Assembly (NCBI RefSeq): GCF_963678635.1
Contig: NC_087062.1
Span: forward strand, 64,577,253-64,641,252
Origin: Symsagittifera roscoffensis
Lineage: Eukaryota > Xenacoelomorpha > Acoela > Convolutidae
Reading direction: 5' to 3'
DNA: 64,000 nucleotides
The translations under genes and the position numbers were made by a program. The notes under the pieces are model-generated. The model was not told where the DNA came from and searched no databases. It saw only the letters and a list, made by a program, of their open reading frames with translations. This document shows, one piece after another, positions 22,314-31,348 of this stretch. Numbering within the stretch: the first letter of the stretch is position 1; every line of letters starts with the position of its first letter.

Positions 22314-23048
22314 CTATGATTCCACGCTCAACGCCATCACTAAATGGTGTTCAGACTCTAGCCTCTCCAGTGACTGCAGACTACACATTCTCGAGAAGAA
22401 TCCGAGAGCTGTCGCTATGTTCACCGTAGTTCTCGCGTAACACTCCGCCACTATTTGTACTTCACTTTTCTCCCTTTCCGTGATGTCTTCAAACCAAGTA
22501 ACCAGATCTTCTTTTTGAAAGGACAGTGTCCTGACACATGATCGTCCATCGCAGGTGTGCTCTCCACTCCCACGCGTAGAATCCAGACAGCTACCCGGCT
22601 CCATCTTCTTTGCTGACTCGAGATTGTTCGTCTTTTCGCCTGACTCCTTCATCTGAGGTAAGATCAGTTTGTGCACCACACTCAACTTTGCCAAATCTTC
22701 ATCTTCCGTTGGTGCTAACCTCACCCGATCGGTGGTCTCCTCGATCAGACTCGCGTGGGGATGTGGGCACCAGGAGGGTTTTAGTAACTTCCATACCACT
22801 CCCAAGTTCGTGATCAACAAGCAATTGCCATCACCCATGTTCACTTCAACTCTCTTGTTCGAGCGCGGTATGCTCACCACCTCCGGTGTTTTCTCAAGAA
22901 TCAGGCCCAGGCTCGGCCTCTCTTTCTCCACCGCGTCTATTTCCACTGTTTTTTCTGTCCAAAACTTCAGCAGCTCCGCTACCTCGTGGTTCCTGTGAGC
23001 GCCTCCAGTTTCTGAGTCTAAGAAGGGGTTGTAGGCTATCCCCATCAC
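22314..23048 (-). CDS. accessory ORF, 244 codons, unknown
   Basis: Not recognised. It follows the 373-codon ORF in the same frame, separated only by TAA at 23,064-23,066 and four codons, and precedes the 434-codon ORF in the same frame across a TAG. Features: LLKFWTEKTVEIDAVEKERP, a positively charged strand-like part (IPRSNKRVEVNMGDGNCLLI), KLSVVHKLILPQMKE and a possible helix QIVAECYARTTVNIATALGF. A decayed copy at 44.99-45.6 kb is colinear (LRELNVVHKLMLPQQTKAK). The stretch before the ATG at 23,045 remains open up to the TAA, so the true start, if separate, is uncertain. Confidence 0.65.
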   Translation of the reverse strand: MMGIAYNPFLDSETGGAHRNHEVAELLKFWTEKTVEIDAVEKERPSLGLILEKTPEVVSIPRSNKRVEVNMGDGNCLLITNLGVVWKLLKPSWCPHPHASLIEETTDRVRLAPTEDEDLAKLSVVHKLILPQMKESGEKTNNLESAKKMEPGSCLDSTRGSGEHTCDGRSCVRTLSFQKEDLVTWFEDITEREKSEVQIVAECYARTTVNIATALGFFSRMCSLQSLERLESEHHLVMALSVES

Positions 23049-23063
23049 TCCCGAGACGTATTG

Positions 23064-24185
23064 TTATTCCCCCTTCTCACTGAGTCTCGAGTACTGCTCT
23101 GACGAGGCCAGGTTACGGTGAACATCATGTTCTTCTTCGAACTTCTTATTGTAAAACCTCCGTACCTCGTCCAGCTTTCTGTGGTTCTCTAGGGATAGTC
23201 TGGAACCATCTTCCTTTTCTATTCCAGTACTCTGATATACGTTTAAGATGATCGTTGAGACTCTCTTCTCCACGGTTCTACTTCCGCTTGCTCTTTGGTA
23301 GCACGCCAAGATGGTGCTATCAGACATCATTGACATTATCCATCTCAAGAAACATGTGGCGTCCTTCCTCCTAGCCAGGCTCAAGCCTGAATTATCCCTG
23401 GCCACGTGCTGCATCAGTGCTTGATACACTTCTAGCTTCTTGCTTCCTAATTTCAACCTGTCATACGAGGTCAGTGTCTCCAACTCTATTCCCACCAGAC
23501 TCCAGGTGAACATCAATTGTCCTGCGGTTCTAACGAAGGAATTCGCCATCAATGGCGGTGCTGATGAGGGGGTCCTCATTGCCTCTTCAAAATGATCCTT
23601 CAATAAGTTCTGCCAGGACCTCTTCAGCTGGTTCGCCAATTCTATCTTGTTAACCTCGGCCTTTTGCTGGGTGGCCCAATTGCGTCGTTTGCGAGCTACT
23701 CCACTGTCCAACTTCTTCAAGCAGTCTTCCATTTCCTTCAATGTCTCGAGGGCCACCCACCATGGCCGGGAGGTGTTCCTCGTCTTGCTCCTCTCCAGTG
23801 GATCACTCGTCACTTGCTTCCCCGTGGCCTGGTGTCCCTTCGAGACCCATTCCTTGCCGACATCCACTTCCCCTGTCTGTCCGTCCGTTGAACCTCTTTT
23901 CACGTTTATCTTCTGGGGCTTGAAGTCTTCCTCCGATGTCGAACTGATGGAAGCCTCTATTTCCCTCTCTACTTCGAGTGGTCTTCTGAGCTCCGTGTTT
24001 CGCTTGTATACCGCTGTCTTGCATCGCGCCAAAACCATGGGCGCCGTCTTTCTCAAGTTTCCTACCGAAACAGCATCCACTGAAGGACTACTCAATCCCT
24101 CTACTTCTCTCTTCCTCTTGCGAGTCTTCACATCTCTGCTTGAGGGTGTTGTGGTCATCATCACTGATTCTACCTCTCTCATCAA
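23064..24185 (-). CDS. accessory ORF, 373 codons, unknown basic protein
   Basis: Not recognised. It overlaps the end of the 773-codon ORF by 98 bp in another frame. The first ATG is at 24,182. The N-terminal 130 residues are polar and basic (DVKTRKRKREVEG resembles a nuclear localisation signal). The rest is helical-looking with many Arg, Lys and Glu residues (LDSGVARKRRNWATQQKAEV; LANQLKRSWQNLLKDHFEEA). The end, RRFYNKKFEEEHDVHRN, runs into TAA at 23,064. The same frame continues through that stop into the next ORF. Nucleic-acid binding is possible from charge alone, but no motif supports it. Confidence 0.65.
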   Translation of the reverse strand: MMREVESVMMTTTPSSRDVKTRKRKREVEGLSSPSVDAVSVGNLRKTAPMVLARCKTAVYKRNTELRRPLEVEREIEASISSTSEEDFKPQKINVKRGSTDGQTGEVDVGKEWVSKGHQATGKQVTSDPLERSKTRNTSRPWWVALETLKEMEDCLKKLDSGVARKRRNWATQQKAEVNKIELANQLKRSWQNLLKDHFEEAMRTPSSAPPLMANSFVRTAGQLMFTWSLVGIELETLTSYDRLKLGSKKLEVYQALMQHVARDNSGLSLARRKDATCFLRWIMSMMSDSTILACYQRASGSRTVEKRVSTIILNVYQSTGIEKEDGSRLSLENHRKLDEVRRFYNKKFEEEHDVHRNLASSEQYSRLSEKGE

Positions 24186-26409
24186 CTATTTTATCTACAG
24201 TTTTTTGTTTCAGAGTAGAGCTGTCTTCACATTTTTCTTCTCTAGTCTTTGATCGTGAATTCCTCAGCTCTCTCAGCTTGTTCAGCAGCTCCTTTCTCGC
24301 CTTCTCATCCAGGCCCGTCCCCATCAGAAGCGGTTCTCCAAACTTCACGACTGTGTCCCACAGTTCATCCTTGAATTTGTCCAGCGTCGTCTCGCTGCCC
24401 ACTTCTTGATTGAATTCCTTCAAGAACTTTTGCCAAGCGTCGTCCTCCAGAGTCCCCAGGAACATGTCCTTATTTCCTTCGAATGTATTCTTCTCCCTTT
24501 CCTCCGAACTCAAGAGTATCATCCCCATATTGGAGGTCTCGCTCGCCAATGGCAATTCCAGATTCTTCCGAGGAGACGGGGTCAGAGGTGGAGTGGCAGC
24601 ATCTGCCCAATTCTCCTCACTCAAGTCTTTCAACAGCTCTTGGGTGGTGAGCTCCTCACCTGATGGTCTTGGTTCAGGCGTATTCCCCACTTCCATGTCC
24701 TCGCCGGCTTCGCTGAGAGTTTCATCCATACTCTCTTCTTCTGACTCAGCTCTTCTTCTCTCGAGAATTCTTTTGAACCGGTCTTCCACGGGTCCACTCT
24801 TCTTGTCTCCAGGTGTATCTACTGACAGTGGTGATGGTGTCGCCGGGTCCAATCTCTTGTACTCCGTCAGGGCCACATACAGTTGGCCTGCTGCATCCAG
24901 TTCTTTTCCCTCCTGTCTCATCTCCACCTGTTCTAAGCCATAGGGTGCCCTATACTTTCGTGTCGCGAATTTCATATCGTCCACCAATGCAACATGCCCC
25001 TCCATCATGATCATCCTGCCATCATCCCATATTGGTAGCATGTTCTCAAGTCCCTCCTGATCAAGAGCTCTCAAGACCTTTCGCACCTCATATCCGGGGG
25101 GCTGCGAGCCTCTCATCTTTTTTGCTTGCGTCGTCCACGAATTTATCTTCGCCTCGCTAGTGTGGAAATAAACTGCCGCCGTATAGCCGACGAACAGGGG
25201 GTCCCAGCCATCAGTGAGGTCCTTCTGCATTTCCTCCGTTGTCATCCTCGCAATTATGGATGGAACTACTAAGGGACTGTTCATCCCTAAGGTCATCCTC
25301 CTGACTATCGGAAACTCAGGCATGGTGGCTGGCAGGATTTCTTTCTCCATTATGGCCTCCAGCTCCCTCTTAACTAGTGCAAAGCTGTCCTTCCAAGCAG
25401 GAATCCTCAAGATTTCCCGTCCGTCTGCTGCCAGTGGGTTCAAGTTCCAGAACTTGGGATATGTCTCGATGGGGCCCTCGCGTTTGCCTCCCATTCTACA
25501 TTGCAGCTGTCCCCTGAAGTTGTACACTATCAACTCGGCATCTTTCACTTTTTCAAAGAGTACCGTATTGCTCATTTGTGCCCTGAGCACCTCCTGCCGA
25601 CACCAATTGAGCGCCGTCCCATCCAGTACGCTGATAAGACTCAAGTGCGTTACAGAGTAACGATACGTTGTCACCAGGGGATCTGGAAATGCGTACGTCA
25701 CTGCTGGACCGTAAATGCAGGTTACCACCTCCTCTAGACCCCGGATTATCCCCATCGGGTCCAACCTCATTGCCAGGCACAGGTCCGTCAACAGAGGCAT
25801 ACCTCCATTCATCTTCTTCCACTCTTCTCTCGATTTTGGGTTCTTCTCTTCACCCGTCATGTGCCGATTCTGCATCATGAGGTATTGTACTAACAGCGTC
25901 TTCAACCCCGCGGCACACTTGTAGGAATAGGTGTCGATACTCGAGTGTACCTTCCCCATTGACAGGGGCTCCCCATATTTCATCAATCGATGAAATGACA
26001 CCAGTTCCCCATGGGTTAAGAGCACTAGTGCCAGATACCCATCAACCCGAAGTGTCTCCATTCCTCGACTAAACATGTACGCTGGGCCCATGTTGAACAA
26101 GTATCTGGGGTAGACCATATATAAAGCCAAGAGCAGGCTGATGGGCATGCCCAGTATCTCCTGCACGAAGGCTCTAAAGATAGTCGCTTTGGTGCCGAAC
26201 ATTTCCGCCATGAATTCTTTCCCCCAGCAAGGACTCAAGAACTTTAGAATCTCATTGTCCCTTCTAGTCCTTAGCTCACCCTCTGCGTGCTCTCTCCAGA
26301 ACCCTCCAATTGTCACTTCATTGGCTGCCGAGACAAATCTAGCCACCGTCATCTCTCTTCCTTCGGCCAGCTCCAGTTGTTTCTCCAGAAAACTCCAGAC
26401 TTGTTTCAC
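24088..26409 (-). CDS. accessory ORF, 773 codons, unknown
   Basis: Largest accessory gene and not recognised. The frame begins at a GTG after a shift from the preceding frame near 26,420, so the protein may be a continuation of the SGNH-like ORF. The N-terminal half looks globular and hydrophobic (MPISLLLALYMVYPRYLFNM, ETLRVDGYLALVLLTHGELV), without convincing membrane segments. A middle block (ALNWCRQEVLRAQMSNTVLF, then NFRGQLQCRMGG) is the best conserved in the old copy at 17.0-17.9 kb. From about residue 510 it becomes acidic and low complexity (ESEEESMDETLSEAGEDMEV), then a Lys/Glu-rich coiled-coil-like end (KARKELLNKLRELRNSRSKT). The layout of globular body plus acidic linker plus charged tail would suit a structural protein, but that is a guess. 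Confidence 0.7.
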   Translation of the reverse strand: MKQVWSFLEKQLELAEGREMTVARFVSAANEVTIGGFWREHAEGELRTRRDNEILKFLSPCWGKEFMAEMFGTKATIFRAFVQEILGMPISLLLALYMVYPRYLFNMGPAYMFSRGMETLRVDGYLALVLLTHGELVSFHRLMKYGEPLSMGKVHSSIDTYSYKCAAGLKTLLVQYLMMQNRHMTGEEKNPKSREEWKKMNGGMPLLTDLCLAMRLDPMGIIRGLEEVVTCIYGPAVTYAFPDPLVTTYRYSVTHLSLISVLDGTALNWCRQEVLRAQMSNTVLFEKVKDAELIVYNFRGQLQCRMGGKREGPIETYPKFWNLNPLAADGREILRIPAWKDSFALVKRELEAIMEKEILPATMPEFPIVRRMTLGMNSPLVVPSIIARMTTEEMQKDLTDGWDPLFVGYTAAVYFHTSEAKINSWTTQAKKMRGSQPPGYEVRKVLRALDQEGLENMLPIWDDGRMIMMEGHVALVDDMKFATRKYRAPYGLEQVEMRQEGKELDAAGQLYVALTEYKRLDPATPSPLSVDTPGDKKSGPVEDRFKRILERRRAESEEESMDETLSEAGEDMEVGNTPEPRPSGEELTTQELLKDLSEENWADAATPPLTPSPRKNLELPLASETSNMGMILLSSEEREKNTFEGNKDMFLGTLEDDAWQKFLKEFNQEVGSETTLDKFKDELWDTVVKFGEPLLMGTGLDEKARKELLNKLRELRNSRSKTREEKCEDSSTLKQKTVDKIVDERGRISDDDHNTLKQRCEDSQEEERSRGIE

Positions 26410-27058
26410 GAGGGGTGGTTGCTTCCTCCCTCGTCTTATTCGTGGCGTTCTCCAGCCTTTGTGTCAAAAATGGCCACCAGCCATTCTCTTGCTTCAGACG
26501 ATATGCCATCGACTCTAATTGTTTCTCCGTTCCGGCCACATTTTTTATCTCGTTGCTCGGGCCTCTAGACTTGCCGGTGGAACCTGTGATTGTCACCTAC
26601 ATGCTCCGAAACCACAAGCTGGCCGTCAATTGGTTTATCGCCGGGTGATTGTCCCCGATGACTGGGCTGAACTTAAGTTGCCTGGCAAATTTCGATATCT
26701 CTAGCAAGATCACCTCGTCCAATACGATCAGGATGTCGGCTAATCCATAAAAGCCCCTCAGTGCATGAGATATGTCCGCCCATGCCGCTGCCAACTCTGA
26801 CTTGCGGAGCCTCAGGTTCGATGGCTCCAAGTCCCGATTGGGGGCTGCCATTAGAATTCGCCATTCGTTTCCCTCTGCTATCAGGATCAAGACCGCGTAC
26901 ACGAATTGTAGGGCGGGTGGCATGTTCGCGTATCCAGGGGATGTAGTGAACACCACCTTCGTCTTGGAGCCGAACCTCGAGACAACCTTCTCTTGCACCT
27001 CATTCATCGCCGCAAACAACGTCTGAATGGCTTCCCATATCTTCCTCGGTGTTGGTTA
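26410..27058 (-). CDS. second SGNH-like protein, C-terminal part
   Basis: Continues the frame of 27,056-27,871 after a single TAA (27,056-27,058): the reading PTPRKIWEAIQTLFAAMNEV follows directly. Contains VVFTTSPGYANMP, a strand-turn typical of SGNH block IV surroundings, a helical Arg/Ala-rich segment, LADILIVLDEVILLEI, and GDNHPAINQL, which could supply the block V Asp-His. A TAG at 26,597-26,599 interrupts WFRSM/VTITG; the old copy reads through this place. The frame stays open to about 26,430, where it must shift to enter the 773-codon ORF. Function inferred only from this weak family resemblance. Confidence 0.55.
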
Positions 27059-27871
27059 ATTGCCCTTCAGCTGCTCAAGAAGTCCCGCCGCGTGCAGATG
27101 ATCATTCATTCCTGCAAACAATAGCAGCTCAGGCTCACAGGGCATCTCCGACTTTATTGCCACCACTAGAGTTAACATCTGGTTTAGTTCGGCTCCTGGC
27201 AAAGAGTATATCAGAGTCTCCGGCCAAAACAGCTTAGGAGACGTTCCTTCGAAGTCTGATCCCGCCACAATGACTACCCTTGCAGCAGCTGGATCTGCTC
27301 TATCGTAAACTGCCAATATCTTGGCCAGCTGGGTGCTCCCACAGGGCTTCCCGTACCTGGGATCTTCCGCCAATTTCGAGCCTTCGTACGCGGCATCTGG
27401 CAATTCCATTTCCCCCGGATTCAGCAGCTTGTCCACCACGCTCAATTGTGCCGGGGTCGCCAATCTGATCCTGACGATGCTCGTTCGGTGTTTGGTGGAT
27501 TCTGCTATGAGTCCAGGACTCCCCAGCAGCTTGAGAGTTCTATAGTTGATGGGTCCCATGATCGCTTTCGTGGGAATTCCGGTCAGGTCCGCGGTCTCCA
27601 TCAGTTTTGCTCTCGAGAAGTGCGTCTCATGAGTCTTCAACCAGTCCACGCAATGGTGTCTGCTGAAGTCTTCGTGCGACACCAGTTCAATACCCAGAGT
27701 CTCCGCCAATTCTAGGTCCAGCCCTTTCACCTTCTCTAGATATCTCAAGCGAGCGGTCTCCATAGGCCTCTCCACCCGCTTGCTCTCTGCCACTACCACT
27801 GAGGATATTGCCGAACCTGGAGGCGTTGATGACGTCACCTCCTCAGACTCCATTGGCGTGGCACTCGACAA
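27056..27871 (-). CDS. second SGNH-like protein, N-terminal part
   Basis: 272 codons counting from a TTG; the first ATG is at 27,853. The N-terminal third is Ser/Pro- and charge-rich. From about residue 165 an alpha/beta pattern appears: VVIVAGSDFEGTSPKLFWP resembles block I of SGNH hydrolases, with GSD in place of GDS; SLPGAELNQML could be block II; LLLFAGMNDHLHAAG matches block III (G-x-N-D). Block V would be GDNHP in the next frame segment beyond the TAA. With the serine moved, esterase activity is doubtful and a structural role is possible. It follows the first SGNH-like gene, so the element carries two related domains in a row. Confidence 0.5.
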   Translation of the reverse strand: MSSATPMESEEVTSSTPPGSAISSVVVAESKRVERPMETARLRYLEKVKGLDLELAETLGIELVSHEDFSRHHCVDWLKTHETHFSRAKLMETADLTGIPTKAIMGPINYRTLKLLGSPGLIAESTKHRTSIVRIRLATPAQLSVVDKLLNPGEMELPDAAYEGSKLAEDPRYGKPCGSTQLAKILAVYDRADPAAARVVIVAGSDFEGTSPKLFWPETLIYSLPGAELNQMLTLVVAIKSEMPCEPELLLFAGMNDHLHAAGLLEQLKGN

Positions 27872-27925
27872 TCTGGCCTGGTTGCTCCTTGAGCTGTCTC
27901 TAGTGTCGACCCTCGTCCCAAACGA

Positions 27926-28675
27926 CTAGACAAGGCCCTCGAGGCAAGGAATGGTGGGTTCGGAGGTGGCCCCAATGTGAATTGGGCCGTCTCTAGCAGA
28001 TCCGCCTCTAGCGCATTTATGTGTCCTTGAAAGACGCCACTCTGCTCCCCTCGGTCTGTCGAAGTAGATTCCATCACTGGAGGTGTCTTCAGGGAATCCC
28101 GCTTGCTCCATGCGCTCCGCCACGTCCAACAATCTGATGGGGAGCACACTCTTCCTGTGGACTTCTCGGATCACCCCGTTTAGGTTCCGCACCTTCTCGT
28201 TCATTTCCAAGGCGCGCTGATCGAACTTCATGTTATAATGGACAGTACATACTGTCAACAGGATGGGATCCATCTGGATCATCAGTTCCTCAAGAAGACA
28301 GCTCATCTTGTCGTGCAGCCTCGTTACTTTCCTCGCTTCTCCCCTTGATACATCATTCGTTCCGATCATCAGGGTCACCGTGTATACTTTTGTCATTCCT
28401 AGCATCTCAAGCGTTGCCAATATCTGTGGCGTGGCAGCTCCAGCGAAACTCAAGATTCCTGTCTGCCAGTGCGACTGGATCCGGGTCAACACCCGCACTA
28501 GGCTGTCCCCTATAATCAGGTGGACCGCGCCTTCTGGCACACGGGGTGGCGCAAGATATTCCACCCAGGCTGCATCATGAAAGCAATCCCTCCTGGCCTT
28601 CTGTTCCGCATTCCAATCCAGCCGATTGTGCCTGTGGTACCTCTTTTCGGTGTTCTTCTTATAACTCGAGATCAT
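27926..28675 (-). CDS. SGNH/GDSL-hydrolase-like protein
   Basis: Domain resembling SGNH esterases/acyl hydrolases. Block I is HLIIGDSLVRVL at about residue 50, block II lies near GAATPQIL, block III is MIGTNDVSRG at about residue 102, and then NEKVRNLNGVIREV and LPIRLLDVAERM. Block V would be YFDRPRG; the old copy has FDHPKG, so the catalytic His may be Arg here. Just after this (near 28,045) the frame shifts relative to the old copy, and the true continuation (VFQGHINALEADLLETAQF) is in the frame open at 27,835-28,149, ending in an Arg-rich tail. Upstream it is in frame with the coiled-coil ORF across TAG at 28,700-28,702. GDSL domains are known in a few retroelements, for example CR1-type LINE ORF1 proteins and rotifer Terminons. 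Confidence 0.7.
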   Translation of the reverse strand: MISSYKKNTEKRYHRHNRLDWNAEQKARRDCFHDAAWVEYLAPPRVPEGAVHLIIGDSLVRVLTRIQSHWQTGILSFAGAATPQILATLEMLGMTKVYTVTLMIGTNDVSRGEARKVTRLHDKMSCLLEELMIQMDPILLTVCTVHYNMKFDQRALEMNEKVRNLNGVIREVHRKSVLPIRLLDVAERMEQAGFPEDTSSDGIYFDRPRGAEWRLSRTHKCARGGSARDGPIHIGATSEPTIPCLEGLV

Positions 28676-28699
28676 GACGCTCCTGACCGGCTGTTCCCT

Positions 28700-29756
28700 C
28701 TACGTTGGAGGAAGCTCCGCCCTTGCCGAACTTTCACGACTTCTCTGCCGCAATCTCTCCTGACTGCCGCTCGAGGTCGAGGTTGGGGTATATCCCGGCA
28801 GTACCACATCCATCAGCGGGCGTATGGGTTGCGTTTCCAAGCTACGCAAGGAGGACGTTGCTTCATTCGGTATCCAGACTTCCAACCCTTCACTCATGTG
28901 TTCTCGAGCCTCGCGGTCAAGGTTGAACCGTCCTCTTGCCCTGGGGGCTTTATCCACTTCCATACGTGACTCTGGCCTCGAGCTGGTAACCACTCGCTCC
29001 TTTGGCCTGGCTCCCTTCTGTGCATCAAGTTCACGTTGTCGTTGTTCTATCCTCTCCATCTCCGACTTCAGTTGCTCACAATTCGCGGCATTCTCCCGCA
29101 CCCTTAGTTCCTGCTGATGTTCAGCCCGCATCATCTCAAGCAACCTCAGAGTCTGATCTCGTTCGATGACCGCCTGGTCCCTTTCGATGAGCCTTTTCCC
29201 GATCCAGCTTTACCTGATCCAGAGCGAGGTTCGCCTTGTTCCTTTCCCTCTGCGTCTTCTCGAGCTCTTTCTTTAGAACACCAAGATCCGGATATGCCTC
29301 AGTCGTCTGTTGCGCTCGCGTCATCGATGGCACCTTACTCGATTTCTGGCCCGTCGATCTTGCTGATGGCCTAGTTGGTAGTGGGAATTCTCCTGCGCCA
29401 TTTTCGGTATTGTTACTCAGGCCAGGATTCCTTGCCAAGTCAAAGCCCCTTACTCCTCCATCCACATTCCAAGACAACCATCGGGTCTGTTCCTGATTTG
29501 ATATTCCATCGGTGGTGTAGCCGACCATCAAGACAGCCTCCGTCGCAGACTCCCTGCACTCACCCTGTTCTTCCAACTGGAGGATGGCATTCAGCATTAC
29601 CGCCATTCTCTCGTCTATCCGGGTATAATCCAGGTCCCTCAGGCGTCTGTACAGCTCATCGAGAGTGGGCTTCTTCAGGGCCGCGGGCATGGATTTCCAG
29701 AACCTGTCTGCCATTTTCTGTGACTTCGGGATGTGTTCGAGTACTAACCAGCTCAA
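28700..29756 (-). CDS. coiled-coil accessory protein, split by a frameshift
   Basis: Two open frames, 29,136-29,756 and 28,700-29,143, that read as one protein if the frame moves by one base in the GGGAAAAGG run near 29,190. The first ATG is at about 29,714. N-terminal part: PAALKKPTLDELYRRLRDLD, AVMLNAILQLEEQGE, VLMVGYTTDGISNQEQ. Middle: heptad-rich coiled coil spanning the frameshift (LKKELEKTQRERNKANLALD, ending ELRVRENAANCEQLKSEMER). C-terminal part: Arg/Pro-rich linker. The old copy (14,621-15,124) is open through the equivalent place, so the shift is probably a lesion, although a +1 slip cannot be excluded. Function unknown; oligomerisation is the only suggestion from sequence. Confidence 0.65.
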
Positions 29757-30226
29757 GAATTACCTTACCGACTCAAGAATTACCTTGCCGACTCAAGAAT
29801 TGACCAACTTAAGAATTCTCTAGAAATGTCTCCTTGCAAATACTTGCTGCAGGTGTCGATTATCGCAAGTTCAATCAAGGTTTCCCTTTCTGTCTCTCGC
29901 TTGAGTATAGTTGGATTTTCAACTTTGTTTATCAAACTTGATCTGAAAACAGAAACCATATTAAGACTTAATATGTCATGTTCCTAACCTAGAAACCCCC
30001 CTTTTACCAGTATGGTTAAATCTTATCATTTTCATTCCACTAAAAACAATTCAATTGGAATTTCCTTAAAAGCATGCAGATTCATTTTATGTTTTAGCAC
30101 CGTTAATCCTTCTAAAATCAATTGTCATGCCAATCGCGTCTTAAGATCCCTTTACCTGTGCCGCACCCCAGTACCTAACTCAAGACTCCTCCCTCACGCC
30201 CAACTCGAGACCCCCGTGTGCCCAAC
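29757..30226 (-). other. non-coding junction between macro and coiled-coil ORFs
   Basis: 470 bp without an open frame. It contains three copies of GACTCAAGAATTACC-like sequence at 29,750-29,815. The equivalent region is duplicated in the old element. A second promoter, splice acceptor or internal ribosome entry for the downstream ORFs could lie here, but no specific signal is visible. Confidence 0.5.
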
Positions 30227-31348
30227 TCAGGCCATGCTCAAGTAGTATTTCTTGTGAAGATACACCATTATCTCAGTTTCCGCGAAGACTACGTGTAGGA
30301 TAGCGTACAATTCCCTTGAGCTCAGTTTGCCCCTGTTTGGGTCATACACCGGCATTGAGACCTCCGTTATTCCTCTTTCAATCATGAAGTCTCGTAGTCT
30401 TGTTATTGCCAACATCACGTGTTCGGGATCAATTTTGTTCCTGTCATTGACCCTCGTCACTAGGAAGCACAGATATTTGCCCGGGACTTGTGCTACTGAT
30501 GGTGGAAGCGCTGCCATCCCTCCCAGTCCTGGTCTCTGTCTGAACAGAAACTCCACATTCTGGTACTCTCTTTTGAAGTCAGCTTCCAATCTTGATTTGA
30601 AACTCATGTCCGCCGTGACGCAGATCGCGCTAGTCCTGTTTGACAGGATGAAGTCGCTATCCGTTATCATGATGTTTTCCGAGTACTCATTGGGTATTTC
30701 AAACTTCGTTTTGAAATTCCGACCTATGGTAGGCTCTGGCTCTTCTTCTTCCAGTTCCAATTCGCTCGTTTCTCTCACTTCCTTGAGCTTCTTTATCATC
30801 AAATTTTCGGTGTGGGTAAGTCCTACCCCCACTCCCCGGACAAAAATATTTATCGACGTCCCCGTCGATGTTGTCGGGTCTGAATTGTCCGGAGGAATGT
30901 CCAGTGGCCTGTCTGTTGCCGTCCATCCGAAAAGAGGGTCCTCTGTCTTCATATAATTTGCCGATGACACGTCGACTTGTAGAATGCTTTGTCCTTCGTG
31001 GCTCTCGTCTTTGACATCGCGCATCCACTCTAGTATCCTCAAGTTCGTTTTCTCCCTCCTCTCTATCTCACTCTGTTCGAGATCAGTCTCCAATTCTGGT
31101 GTCGAGTAGTCTTCCTGCGGATAGTGTCCACCATCGTCAATGACCTGCCATTCCTCTTCGGCTTCCAGTTCGCCTGCACTCAGTAGTTCCTCGCCCAATT
31201 TGTCTGGCTGTATCTTATCGATCAAGAAGTTATCCCCGTATCTGTTGTACCTCATGCCGGTCCGTTTACGATTGCCAGTCCTGATTCCCGGTGGTATTGG
31301 TCGATCTGGCTCCATCCAGTTCGGCACCTCATCTTGCTCCGGGTCGTT
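30227..31348 (-). CDS. macro-domain protein downstream of integrase
   Basis: 366 codons, in the integrase frame and separated from it by one TGA (31,349-31,351). The track start at 31,327 is a GTG; the first ATG is at 31,315. The first 210 residues are acidic and disordered-looking. Residues about 215-366 resemble the macro domain of the OARD1/TARG1 group (ADP-ribose hydrolases): SDFILSNRTSAICVTADMSF, FKREYQNVEFLFRQRPG, KYLCFLVTRVND, VSMPVYDPNRGKLSSRELY. By recalled alignment, the positions of the catalytic Lys and Asp of TARG1 are Arg (VTR) and Gly (RGKL) here, while the old copy keeps an Asp. It may bind ADP-ribose or be a dead fold. Family call from memory, moderate certainty. Confidence 0.65.
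   Translation of the reverse strand, partial: NDPEQDEVPNWMEPDRPIPPGIRTGNRKRTGMRYNRYGDNFLIDKIQPDKLGEELLSAGELEAEEEWQVIDDGGHYPQEDYSTPELETDLEQSEIERREKTNLRILEWMRDVKDESHEGQSILQVDVSSANYMKTEDPLFGWTATDRPLDIPPDNSDPTTSTGTSINIFVRGVGVGLTHTENLMIKKLKEVRETSELELEEEEPEPTIGRNFKTKFEIPNEYSENIMITDSDFILSNRTSAICVTADMSFKSRLEADFKREYQNVEFLFRQRPGLGGMAALPPSVAQVPGKYLCFLVTRVNDRNKIDPEHVMLAITRLRDFMIERGITEVSMPVYDPNRGKLSSRELYAILHVVFAETEIMVYLHKKYYLSMA

Noticed and set aside
21003-29756. An envelope gene among the accessory ORFs
   Set aside because: None shows a signal peptide, a C-terminal membrane anchor or a fusion-peptide pattern.
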